Shown here: piece by piece, positions 12,601 through 23,324 of the stretch
Layout: each line of letters begins with the position of its first letter
How positions within the stretch are numbered: the first letter of the stretch is position 1
Assembly (NCBI RefSeq): GCF_000224145.3
Contig: NC_020179.2
Coordinates: 984,571-1,048,570, forward strand
DNA: 64,000 nt
Direction of reading: 5' to 3'
DNA from: Ciona intestinalis
Lineage: Eukaryota; Chordata; Ascidiacea; Phlebobranchia; Cionidae
Position numbers and translations under genes: made by a program
The notes under the pieces: generated by a model
The model's input: the letters and a program-made list of their open reading frames with translations, nothing else
Told to the model about the DNA's origin: nothing
Databases searched by the model: none

Positions 12601-13610
12601 ATTATACCTGTCTGGCCATTTTTATTGTTAGCGATTGTTCTTATTGTTCCAGTATATGTTATATTAAGTCCTATTATTTTGTTCCAATGTTATATTCTAC
12701 ATAAGCAGATATGTGTTGTATAAAATACGTGAATCTGTTCAGATATTAAAATGTAGAACTCAAAATTTCGCTGCATTTCTACAGACAGTAATTTGATTAG
12801 ACCATCACAGAGCAGAAATGATAAAATAATACTATATATTTTGCGAAGTACCTTCGAAGCATCGAGTCACAACAGCAAAACGCTAAAGGTCAGAATATCA
12901 GTTGCTTTTAAAGTAGAGTGGGGTAAGATGGATATGTTTTCAGTTTTTGATGTAAATAAAGAACATTTACAGTCGTATAACCAGAGCCTGCGACTCTGAA
13001 ATACCGTTCTTTGTTTAAAACAGAGTTTGGAAATATGGGTTTTAGAGGGCTTAAACTCCACAGTACTATAAATATGATTGCCAATTTCGGGGCAAATATT
13101 TCGCACACACCCAAAAAGAACACAGTGCACTTACGGTATATGTTCCGCTTAACCCCGTCATATTTACGGGGTAATGTGACAATTCAGACTAAACCCCAGG
13201 TCCCATGGCATGCCTCACAGTAGGTCCTCACTCATATAGGGTTTTTCTGTTGTTTTACCAGAATGCGGTTCAGGCGAAACTATACAATATCTTTTGTGCC
13301 AAAACTGCTAAAACATCTGATGTATAATATTAATGGTATGATAATACGTGAACTAAATCTCAGTTGACCTTACTTTAAAGGCAAAAGTACGAAAAATAAG
13401 CAAAGTAATGAACACGTAAATGCATACGTGGCCGTAGTGCATGCATGGCCAGTTTAAAATCAATAAAACCAGTTATCCTGGATGCGATTTACGATAAAAT
13501 AACGTTTTTGGTACAGCTAAAGCGATTACTTTTGGGGTCGTAATACTAAAGCGTGTATTATTGAATCGAGTCGTTTGGGTCTAAATGGACGAGGTTTAGG
13601 ACATACCGTA

Positions 13611-13790
13611 CGTTGGGGTAAGATGGGACACATTTATTACATAAAAAACAATATCCAGATCGTGTGTTAAACAAAAAACAACGGTATGGGAGTCGTGGGA
13701 ATACGGTTTTATTATTCTATTTCTTTGATACCAAATGAAACAAGAAAATTAATCAGAAAGGTGTCCCATCCGCCCCCAGCTTACTATATA
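13611..13790 (+). mobile_element. MITE-like element, complete, 3' of SLAIN
   Basis: CGTTGGGGTAAGATGGGACA to GTGTCCCATCCGCCCCCAGC, followed by TATATA. Confidence 0.8.
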
Positions 13791-13923
13791 TCGTTGTGCA
13801 ACGATTTCTTGTGTGACCACCGACGAAAACCGGTTCCAGCCGACCAAAACCGCTTTTTGATGCGTTCACACCATGCTTTTGCACCGCGGGGTAATCACAG
13901 TGGGCGTTATGCGGCTTGGTGCT

Positions 13924-16900
13924 TCAATACACTTCGTCATCGTCGCCCCAAATGTCCGCGGACGGTTGCGGCTCCGGGGCAGCGGCTGGCGTCGGACGGG
14001 TATTGGTTGTACTGGGGTACCGCATGCTAGTTGACGTCTGACTGGGACGAGGCAGAGTACGTCTGGCAGGAGAAGCGCGGGCACCTGGTATAAAATATTG
14101 AATATAGTACTGTGTGGTAAAATGAAAAACGTTGGAACATTGTAGGCTGTTTTAAATTTCATATGCTGAATAAATTTTAATTTTTTAAAAATGATGTCGA
14201 AAATTGTAACTTATATAACGAGATAAAAACATGGGTCATTACCCCAACCTGGAACCTACTTCTAAAATTTTTTAAATATTTTATAAAAAATGATCAAAAA
14301 TCAAATGAAAACATGAAGAACCCCATTACCCCAACCTGGTATACATTAAAAAAAAAGATTAAAAATCTTGAAAAATGTAACCGATATAACCTACCATTAC
14401 CCATTGGAGAACTAGCAGAAGGTGATTGTGGGATACCAGTTCTCGTGGTTAGTTTAGTGAGTCTTGATGTTGGTGCTATGAGGGACGATTTAATGTTTGG
14501 TGCTGTGAAAATAAAATGTCTTAGTGTGGTAACAGAATGAATGAATGTATCTTTTTTCCTGCGGGGCAGGCATTGACTGTCGTTATAATAAGGTTGTTCC
14601 GTTTCATACAACTCGTGGGCGCTTATTTGTAACTTTTTATATTGTATGACTTGACAATTTAGACAACCTATCAGTGTCACATAGGTAGGAGAAATTGTTG
14701 TTATATCTTGCTCAAACACACCAGTTTAAATGTAAACCAGCTTTAACTTGCTGTTTAGTGCCTATACAAACAAATACAAACAAGCAAAGCCAAAGTATAT
14801 TACATTCACCACATTAATCAATGAGGTTTTCTATGTAAATGCATCTTAACAAAGTTACCCTAAATTTTGTAAAAAAACAGCACAAAAATGCAAAGTTTGT
14901 ACCTGAATGAGAAGGTGGAGTAGAATATTCTTGCGTATACGAGTTCGAAGCGAGATTTGAGTTTGATTTTGAAGGTGTGTGTGTTCTAGATGGGTGGGGT
15001 AAACTACGCCGTAATCCTTTTACACCTGTGTTGTATATATGATTCAATATTTTCAAGTAATTATTAGTTGAAATATAATATTGTATAGGCCTATTCTATA
15101 ATAATCATATCCTACAGCATGGTATGGGACCTGAGATTTAGGCTGGAGTTGACCCATTACACAATCGGGCGATGCGCTTAGATCCTTCAGTTACGATGCA
15201 AGCGCCTAACCATTGAGCCACACTGTAGTGCAGGCCATAACTGATAGTGATATATGCATTGTACCTGTAATTTTAATTAAGTTTTGGTCGGTTTAAAACC
15301 GTTTTATACATTACAAATGGCTTGTGGTTTATAAATGCAACAGCAGAATTTAAGCAGTAAAACTAGTTTCAGAATTCAGAGTTTAGCAGATTTTGCCAAA
15401 TTAACACAGGTCTATTAGTTCATCGACAATTATCGCAGGATAATTTATGTCATTAGTAATTTATTTTGATTCGCCTAAATACCTGTGTTTGGTTTACGTG
15501 CAGGGGCAGGGCTTATTGATCTTGGTGAGGGAGAATGTCGTTCTAATCTTGTTGGTGTACTTGGTCCTGTATTATATCATATGTTTTATTTTTATAACTG
15601 TTTTCTTTTCCTGTGTTATACTTATACAGTAGGGTGGGGAAGACAGGATACCTTTTACTCTATTTTGTCATCAAATTTAGTAGTAAACAAAGAACATTCG
15701 AAGAATTATAAAACCTTATCTTCGCGACACCCATTGACCAATATTTGCATATAAATAGAAATGCACACATGTGAATTAAAGGTACCACTAAACTTCCAAA
15801 AATACGAAACAGGCTCTAAAACACTCTCATTAAATCACATGCCTCTTAACACAACTGTAATAACACAACCCACACAGCACTTACTTCTGACAGGGCTTTC
15901 ATCTTCCTTACACATAGTAGACGGGTACAAACCATAAGCTGTTGTCATGGTTTGACTTGGTACTGGTAGATGGTGGCCATGATGGGGGGAACCTGTGGTA
16001 AAAAAGGGTCTGATTTAAAAAAATGGGTACAGTGGCACATCTAGAGGGGTTCGGGGGCACATTCAGGCCTCGCTTTTAATTTTATTATATATATATATAT
16101 AATAAAATCAAATAATTTTTTTATTGGAACCAATATAATGTCCCATTGTCAGTTAGTGATAAGTTTCCAAAAGATTGATTATAGCTTTAAGCTATATATA
16201 GGCATCTTGACATTTATATATAAAATAAATGTATAGGCAAGTAGGCAACGGGCCTCCAATTGGTCATTAAGTTACTTTATCAAATATTAATGCACTTACG
16301 TAGCCTGTTAGGCTTTTTTTATTGTTTACTTATTTTGCTAAAATTCTCAAAGTGCACACAATTAATGAAAAACAGAAATGTTTGAGCAATTTAAAAGTTT
16401 TTTTTTATGAAAATTTAATTAATAAAAAGGAATTCTAAAAATTATTTTTCAAAGGCTTTTTAACGACAATTCAATTTCCCTTAAAAAATTTTGAACCCTT
16501 TCAGTTTAACACCTATGTTTGTAACCCGAAAGTTTAAAAAAGATAAAAACCTGATGAGGATGAATGATGATCTAACTCTTCCTCCAATGAACCTTTGCGT
16601 TCCTGGTTAGTAGGGACATCAAGTCCTGTTGTATGGTGAGTACGTGGACTTGTCTGATGTGTGTATGAGGTGTTTTCTGTAAACAAAATCTAATTTTTCA
16701 ACCCTGTAAGGTACCTATTTATATTTATTTTTTTAGTAAATTATTTTTGTGTAATTGTTCATTTTTAAGTTAGAACCATTGCTACTGTAGCAAGTTACCA
16801 AGTGTGCCTGACTATTGAGTTAAAACAATTACTGTTGGTGTCTTTTATCTTGCTCAAGACCGCATGCACCCACGATGGTTAAAGCACCAGAGCAATTTAA

Positions 16901-19876
16901 AGTATAATTGTTTCAAATTTTTTACCGTTTTTTTAATTTCAAAAGGTCAACTTATATTTTGTAGGTGACCTAAACTTAATAAATGGAATTAAATAATGAA
17001 ACAGGTAGTTGAATCTAACCTTGTCTATCATTTGAATTTCTTGTGCTTGTCACAGTGTCTTTTCTCAGTTCTGAAAAAAAATATAAATATAAATATATAT
17101 ATATATATATTCTGTTTACAAAATATAATCCAATTTGTCACAACACATAATATAGTGGCAGCACCAAACATTGAACCCAGTATCCTCCGGTTACAAGTTT
17201 GGTGCTGTATGTTTGATACTACAGTGCTATAGCAAACACTAATACACACATTTTCCCAACTATTGCATATAATATGTAAACAGATGAATTGATCGCTAGC
17301 AACTACGTAATTAAATATAAACACCAGGGAATAAATGTCCTATGTTTTATGACAGGTGTGTAGCTACTAACTCCCCTGTGCAATATTACCACACTGACTT
17401 GTCATTTTGTCAATACATTAAAAGTCAATAAATTTTGGTTGTGATAATTTTTTTCCTGCAAAAATTTTGAATAAATGAAAATATTTTTAGACTTCATTAT
17501 TCACTAGGACCAAAGCTATATTTTTTCTATGTAATGTACAGAGTAAAAAAATTAAAAAATCAAAATTTTAAATTTCTACTAAAAAGGGGGAATTAGAAAA
17601 GAAAAAAAACACCAAAAATAACAATCATTTCGAAAAAAATATTAAAAAAGCAAAAATCTTGCAAACTTATTTTCGGCAAGAACTTGTAGATTGTAGTACT
17701 ACTACAGCATAGAGAAAATATTACCTTCTTGCTGCATTCTGGCAACTACTTGTACATCAGTTGCATCTTCTAACTTGTAAGTATCAGTTAAATTTAGATC
17801 TTTTTCAACAGATCTTTGCAGATAGCTGATGTCAGATAAACGGCTAGGTACTGAAGAAATGTGGCCAGTTAAAACAATGTAACATTTATAAACTATAGGC
17901 TATATCAATTAAAAGTCTATATGATACATATTTTTGTATTATTTCAGGTGTGTTATTGAACCCCATGTTACAACAGCCTATTTTAAAGATCAGTGTAACA
18001 ACTATATTATAGGTTTTACACTGAAATACAGTTGTTACCCTGTCGTTAAGTGACTAGCCAATACAAATAATAATGGCTAAATGATACAGAAATTTTTGAA
18101 CATTTTTGAACATTTTTGAATAATTTTTGAACATAATACTAATACAAACTCACTGTTATAATCATAAACACCATCCAGTTTTCGGAGAATATTTTGCTTG
18201 GCAGATACTAGTTGTGGAGTGGTGGGGTGTTCTAATTCATCTGTAAGCCATTCTTGAGGTGACCTCCATGTTTTATTACTGTGCGAGTCAGATCTTTTTG
18301 CTTTTGACTTCACTGCTGGGGATTGGTACAGCCTATAAAAAAATAACAGTTTAAATGAATAATTGTTAATTTTTTTCTTTGCGTGGCAGGCCACTAACAG
18401 TTGCTATAACTTATAAAATAGGTGTTTTGTTTCATACAACTTGTGTCCACTTTGTATCTTATTTTTGAACATTCGTAACTTATTTTTCCTCGCGTGGTGG
18501 AGCAATGACAGTCATAACATAGGTGTTTTGTTTCATACAACTCGTGCTCGCTTATGAGTTGCTTTATAGGTATCTGTGGGTAATTTTATTTGAGGGTCTT
18601 TTCCATTTTTAAAGTGACAAAAAACATTGCTCCCACCCATTGGTCATAAAACTGTGCTGGTGATTAGCAAGTTGTACTTTTTTTATAATTGCAACTTTGC
18701 AAATTATAATATATCACCACTGTATTGGACCATTGGAGGCAGCATATATAAATTGTGTTTTACCCCAAAACACACACACCAACAATGGTAGCAGACTATC
18801 AGCAATTTAATTTTGAATGTTAATAATGTTTTGTTTGCATAACTTGATAAATAGTAAAGCACCTATGTAAACACATCGTGTTATTTTAAACCAATTCTAT
18901 TACCTTTGTGGTCAGTTGAAACGTGTGGAATTACTTTTAAATAGGGGGAAATATTAAAAACAACATTCAACAAGTATAAATATCTACAAAATCTACTATA
19001 TAGGCTATACAACAAACTAATATTTTGTGAATTAAGAAAAAATAAACTTTGTTTCCCTCCCCCCCCCAAAAAATGTTGGTACTTAAAAAAATGTTTTTTT
19101 ACAATGAAATAAAACCGTTAATAAATATATATAAATTCAAGTGATGACATTTTGACGTATGATAACATCAATAAACAGAATACTAAATCCCGTATCTAAA
19201 TTCGAACTTATATAAAAAAATCAAAATTTATATCATGCTGTCATGCATCTTTACTTACCATGAAGTGTCATCTCCGTAATTTGTGTTAACAAGTAAATCA
19301 TCTTCATCAAGAAGAGCAATTCCATCGTTTAAACTAGATATGTCTTCCTCTTTATCAGGAAGAGCATTATCCCCGCTTGCATCTTCTACTTCTGCAATGC
19401 TTTTGCGTTTCGAAGACTAAATGTAAAAAACATAATTTTTTAGAGATCTGGTGCTATGAAAACAAAACAGACAAAAATCAAGTCCAAACAATTGTATAAT
19501 AAAATATATATATATATATTTCACCTTAATGGCATCGTCAGTCTCTAACTCAATTAGAATCTGTATGAGCACCTGATCAGGGTCAGATTAGCGGAATTTA
19601 TTACATTTACCTAAGTTTTATTTATACATTTAAATACAGTAATGAAGATCCAAGTAATTGATTTAACAAAGAGAAATGAATTAGCAGCTTAATAACTTTT
19701 CAATAAGGTTATATATGTACAAAATAGAACCTTACATTTGTGAGTTTTCCAGTTCTGTGACGAAGATGTTCATTCTGTTTTTCCAACTTTCTAACCAAAT
19801 CTTTAAGTTTTTTTACTTCCAAATCTTCGTTAGACGAATAACCAGTAGAGTCAGTCGCCTCTTCTCCGTTTTCCAT
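13924..19876 (-). CDS. SLAIN: SLAIN-motif family microtubule regulator
   Basis: Nine exons on the minus strand, all in phase: 19876-19736, 19416-19259, 18332-18154, 17850-17725, 16676-16551, 15992-15885, 15025-14903, 14502-14395, 14084-13924 (409 residues). SLAIN1/2 bind EB and ch-TOG at microtubule plus ends and promote persistent growth. Evidence: an N-terminal coiled coil EVKKLKDLVRKLEKQNEHLR, which matches the SLAIN start almost residue for residue; the acidic patch leading into SWLYQSP (SLAIN: SWLYSSP); EDATDVQVVARMQQE (SLAIN: DVTDVQILARMQEE); GLRRSLPHPSR; and a C-terminal SPARRTLPRPSQTS block with a short acidic end. Between these lies Ser/Thr/Pro-rich low-complexity sequence, as in the family. 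It is shorter than human SLAIN2 (about 580). The start ATG at 19876 is the only one that gives the conserved N-terminus. SLAIN1 and SLAIN2 cannot be told apart; a single pre-duplication gene is likely. Confidence 0.92.
14535..14680 (-). mobile_element. SINE 3' part, reverse, SLAIN intron 8
   Basis: Begins with GAATGAATG and runs through GTCGTTATAATAAGG and TTTCATACAACTCGTGG. Confidence 0.65.
15630..15755 (-). mobile_element. MITE-like element, partial, SLAIN intron 6
   Basis: CAGTAGGGTGGGGAAGACAG followed by reverse-oriented interior (TAGTAGTAAACAAAGAACAT); the far end is missing. Confidence 0.7.
18365..18565 (-). mobile_element. Two SINE 3' parts in reverse, SLAIN intron 2
   Basis: Two successive copies of the TTCATACAACTTGTG / CGTGG..AATGACAGT tail. 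Confidence 0.6.
19445..19600. repeat. Dispersed repeat of the GCACCAGATCC type, SLAIN intron 1
   Basis: AGATCTGGTGCTATGAAAAC at the left and GAGCACCTGATCAGGGTCAG at the right, around a (TA)n centre; reverse of the copy at 25750. Confidence 0.5.
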
Positions 19877-21017
19877 TTCTTACAAAAACTAAACACTCAA
19901 GCTATCCGTGTGACTTTTAACGAAAAAGAAATAGTTGGTTAACGGCTAATAATATTACATAGGCAGTCAAGACTTGCTGTATTGTCAATGGGCACACCAT
20001 TTAGTTATGGTGTAAAAATCTTGGATAAGTTAGAAGAGAAATTTGTAAATTCTTGTAAAATTTTTACGCACTATATTATTTTTAAGTCTAACAATTACAT
20101 AAAGTTAACTGTAGTACCTGCATGTTATCGTTATTACATAGGCCACGTTACATGTAGCGGAAATGCCTGTTGCTTTTTAACTGAACTCGTCTGCAGAAAT
20201 ACGTTTGATGCGGTCGGTGTTTTATTTGTTTTTGACGTGAAGTGCTTTCAAAAACCAAGTTAACTCATAGATGTCCATTGGTCGCAATAGAAAGAGCTCT
20301 TTAATCGCTGTTTAAATGTGTTCTCAGTAGAATTGAAAGGACTTTATATTTTCCGACACATCTAATAAGCTACTAATATTTAATTAGTAGTTTTCTGAAT
20401 ATATGTACCTAGGAAATGTAAAGGGCAAATTTGAGTAACGCTAACGGGAATTCCCGTGAGCTTTGTAAAAAGAACGATAACTTAAAGGCCTTCCGTCAAA
20501 TATTGCAATTCCAGTGATGCTACTTTAGATGTGTTCTGTATTGTTTGTTCGCTAAAACATTCAAACATTCCTGAGTAAATATTAGAAGCGCGTATTTAAA
20601 CTGAGAAAGCTAAAACTCGGTTGGTAAGATATAGCACATTTCATTCTCTGCTAACGATGTCCCATCTTACCCCACCATAATATATATAATATTCAATTTT
20701 TAAACATCTAATTCACTTTAGCAGAATTGGGGTTAACATGGCTTCTAACTCGTTATAATAATAATAAAAACGTTTAAAATAATAATAAAACCGTTTAACT
20801 CTATGATAGTATTTATATAACTTGGCGAACGGACGTTGTGACATAATACCCACGTCTGACCCTGCTTTATTTAAATTAGCTCTTGGTCTATAAATGAAGT
20901 AAGTCAAAATATTTGAATAAACTATGCATGAAACCTATTGTTATCATAATAGACTGTCTGTCACAGTTTATTCCTGTTTTGAATAACACACACTGTTATT
21001 TAGATGTGCTGTTGAAA
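19877..21017. other. Intergenic between divergent SLAIN and 7TM genes
   Basis: About 1.1 kb between the SLAIN start (minus) and the receptor-like gene (plus), so both promoters should lie here. A half MITE end (CCCATCTTACCCCACC) sits near 20660-20680. An open frame at 19982-20263 has no recognisable features and is probably chance. Confidence 0.45.
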
Positions 21018-21905
21018 ATGGCTGGTAACTCAAGCATTAATATTAGCAATGGCGACTTTCAGCAAGGATTCAGTCAGACAATTGTCGGGGTTCTTTTTAT
21101 CGCAATATCTTGGCTTGTTGTTTCTCTTGTAACTTTTGGCATTCGATTCGGAAAAAGCAAAAAAGATTACGTTCACTGGTGCAATGTCAACGCTGCTGTT
21201 TTTTGCCAAGTGCGGTTAGTTTTCACTCAAGCTTTAGTATACGTCACCTCTGACGTAGGCGATGACGTCACATGCGAAGTGCTGACCGATGCGTCGATTG
21301 TACTGTATGGGATTTCTGCTGTGTTCATATACACTTGTTTATGGTGCAGGCATAAGAAGTTATACGACAACCCGATTTTCAATCTGGGACAAAAAATGAA
21401 CGTTCTTGGATTTGTGTGTCTAATTTTTATCTGGATAGGAATGGTGGCGCTAATGATTGTTTTCGTCTTACCTACAAATTACGTAGCTGCAAAAGACGGC
21501 TGTGTGCTTAGACCCAGCCGACAAGTCAATTACCCAATTTTTGTCGCATACGCTTGTATTGTAATCGGTCAGATTTTCCTTCTGACAATTTTAATCTACC
21601 CGCTATTTCGATACAGAAGATCACGCCACTTCAATTGCGAGACCCCGAGCCCTGGATTTACCACAAATAACACACTTATACGGACAATGCGGAAGCTTAT
21701 TCTTCTCACAGCAGTATGTGTTGTGTCAGACGCAATTCCAGCAGTTTGCGTATCCTTTGTCCTGCCACGATCGCTCAACAAAAGTACATCAAACAGTTTA
21801 TATGACATAAGTCTTGTGATTGACCTCTTCGTCCTCACTCTTGGATTTGACACTGGAAATGAAATTGCGACATCACTGTGTAAAGGATGCACACCATCCG
21901 AATGA
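21018..21905 (+). CDS. Orphan seven-transmembrane receptor-like protein, intronless
   Basis: A 295-residue single-exon protein if started at the ATG at 21018; the frame is open back to 20913. I prefer 21018 because it gives a short N-terminus with two sequons (MAGNSSINIS). Seven hydrophobic segments lie at roughly residues 20-43, 55-76, 88-109, 126-150, 168-193, 224-247 and 262-281. A cysteine at the start of TM3 (DVTCEVL) and one in the second outer loop (KDGCVLRP) fit the usual GPCR disulfide. Basic residues follow TM3 (WCRHKKLY), TM5 (RYRRSRH) and precede TM6 (RTMRK). There is no DRY and no NPxxY (TM7 ends TLGFDTGNE), so it is not a standard rhodopsin-family receptor. I do not recognise the subfamily or ligand. 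The total lack of introns fits a lineage-expanded receptor or a retrocopy. Confidence 0.7.
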   Translation: MAGNSSINISNGDFQQGFSQTIVGVLFIAISWLVVSLVTFGIRFGKSKKDYVHWCNVNAAVFCQVRLVFTQALVYVTSDVGDDVTCEVLTDASIVLYGISAVFIYTCLWCRHKKLYDNPIFNLGQKMNVLGFVCLIFIWIGMVALMIVFVLPTNYVAAKDGCVLRPSRQVNYPIFVAYACIVIGQIFLLTILIYPLFRYRRSRHFNCETPSPGFTTNNTLIRTMRKLILLTAVCVVSDAIPAVCVSFVLPRSLNKSTSNSLYDISLVIDLFVLTLGFDTGNEIATSLCKGCTPSE

Positions 21906-22566
21906 ATGAAGCAATTTTAATCATGTTGTATTTGGTATATATATATATATATATATATATATTCGCATTCGTAATGTAGACTAGAATAATTATTATGTTT
22001 GTTTTATTTACCCTAAAAGTTGTAGAACTGCGATTCATTACCCACACGCGCAGTAAACAAACACTGATTTTTTTCTAAAATATCCCAATTACAAATTGCC
22101 ATGTCTATATTATCCTACCCCGCATTAACCACCTACCGACGATTTGACACGCACCTAAAGTTGTTCCACAGAAATCGCTTGTTGTCAAGTATGAAACTTT
22201 ACGATTATGTTTTTGCATAACTGCCAAATAGTAATACCTGTTGGTAACCAGTTTCTAGACACAATTTGCATATAAAGTCTTACTTAAATCTTCTTGTTTA
22301 GATCCCCAAATGTATGTGCACGTCAGCACATCTGTTTTTGTAGAAAGATATTGGGGATTCCCCAATTATTACACTTCTAAAATTTTATATGTTTTTGCAC
22401 GTTTTTTAGTATTTTTGCAAAGGTAAATTTGTTTCTATTTGTATTAACTGTTTAAAAAATATGATTAACGACAGATATATCGTATTTGTATATATTTACT
22501 GCTTACATTGCGAGGCTAACCGCCGCTGTTACATTTAGCATAGCCGAACGATGGAACACAAATAAA

Positions 22567-22625
22567 AAGCACCTTTTTGTTATTGGCTGGCACCTTTTTG
22601 TTACTGGCTGGCACCTTTTTGTTAC
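22567..22625. repeat. Short tandem repeat, 21-base unit, about 3 copies
   Basis: The unit GCACCTTTTTGTTAYTGGCTG occurs twice in full, followed by a partial third copy ending in CACCTTTTTGTTACT. Confidence 0.8.
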
Positions 22626-22926
22626 TATTCAGTTATTTACTTACATTATTGTATACAGAATTATGTCAATATCTGTCAATTTACTGGTAGGAGTCTGAGA
22701 ATAGGGTGTAGTTTCATTTGAACTGTATTGGCGGCGCAGCATACAATAATACATAGTCAAACTACTAATACTCATCACTTAGACCTTTATTACCGGATTT
22801 TTATATGTGTTTGCAATTTCAAGTAAACCATATAGGCTATATAGTATTTTTACCTTGTACCCCATATATATAATATAGTATTATTACTATATAGATTTGA
22901 TAAATGTACATACTTTTATACAACTG

Positions 22927-23179
22927 CCAGTCTGCAGAGTATGGCAGTTTCTGTCAACATCTCGGGCATGCAAGATGGTTATTTTTCGCTTGTGCACGTG
23001 GGATGCTATCATCCAAAATCAGCATGCAAACTCCCAAGCCACATCAGAAAATCGTACTTAATTTAATTCGTATTTTTTTCTTTGTTTAAATAATTGGCTT
23101 GCGTAGAACAAATTTTTGCGTGCATCACCAAAAGTTTGTAAAAAAAACGCTTGTGCAGCTGCCATACTCTGCAGACTGG
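22927..23179. mobile_element. 253-bp element with perfect 21-base terminal inverted repeats
   Basis: Bases 22927-22947 are the exact reverse complement of 23159-23179 (the left end begins CCAGTCTGCAGAG). The interior is non-coding and unrelated to the common MITE of this window. A fold-back or non-autonomous DNA transposon is likely. No clear target duplication was seen, and no second copy occurs in the window. Confidence 0.6.
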
Positions 23180-23276
23180 TATAACTGTGTTTTTTGAACA
23201 CATTCTATAGTATGCATCATATATTACAATTGGGCATATTCTGATCTCAAAATGGTATTGGCATGTCGCCTAATTT

Positions 23277-23286
23277 TTCTTCACAG
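23277..23286 (+). promoter_or_regulatory. Candidate trans-splice acceptor upstream of EIF2B3
   Basis: A pyrimidine-rich tract ending in TTCTTCACAG lies about 40-50 bases before the EIF2B3 start, although the gene itself has no introns. Ciona is known to add a spliced leader to many mRNAs. This site would fit that role; inference only. Confidence 0.35.
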
Positions 23287-23324
23287 TTGCAGAACTATTA
23301 CATATACTTACATAGTACATAGGA

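Larger units (their letters stand above)
12267..13923. other. Intergenic between two convergent genes
   Basis: No credible coding exon. Holds a complete MITE (12412-12600), a fragment of the same family (about 12915-13040), another complete copy (13611-13790) and a GGGGTAAT-type repeat near 13165-13245. An ATTAAA near 12745 could end the claudin-like transcript. The 3' end of the SLAIN transcript must also lie here. Confidence 0.5.
21906..23324. other. Intergenic with (TA)n, a short tandem repeat and an inverted-repeat element
   Basis: Holds a (TA)n tract at about 21936-21962, three 21-base units at about 22567-22625, and an element with perfect 21-base inverted ends at 22927-23179. No coding exon seen. 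Confidence 0.5.

Noticed and set aside
21240..21275. Clustered TGACGT words resembling CRE sites
   Set aside because: They lie inside the coding frame of the 7TM protein and are explained by its codons.
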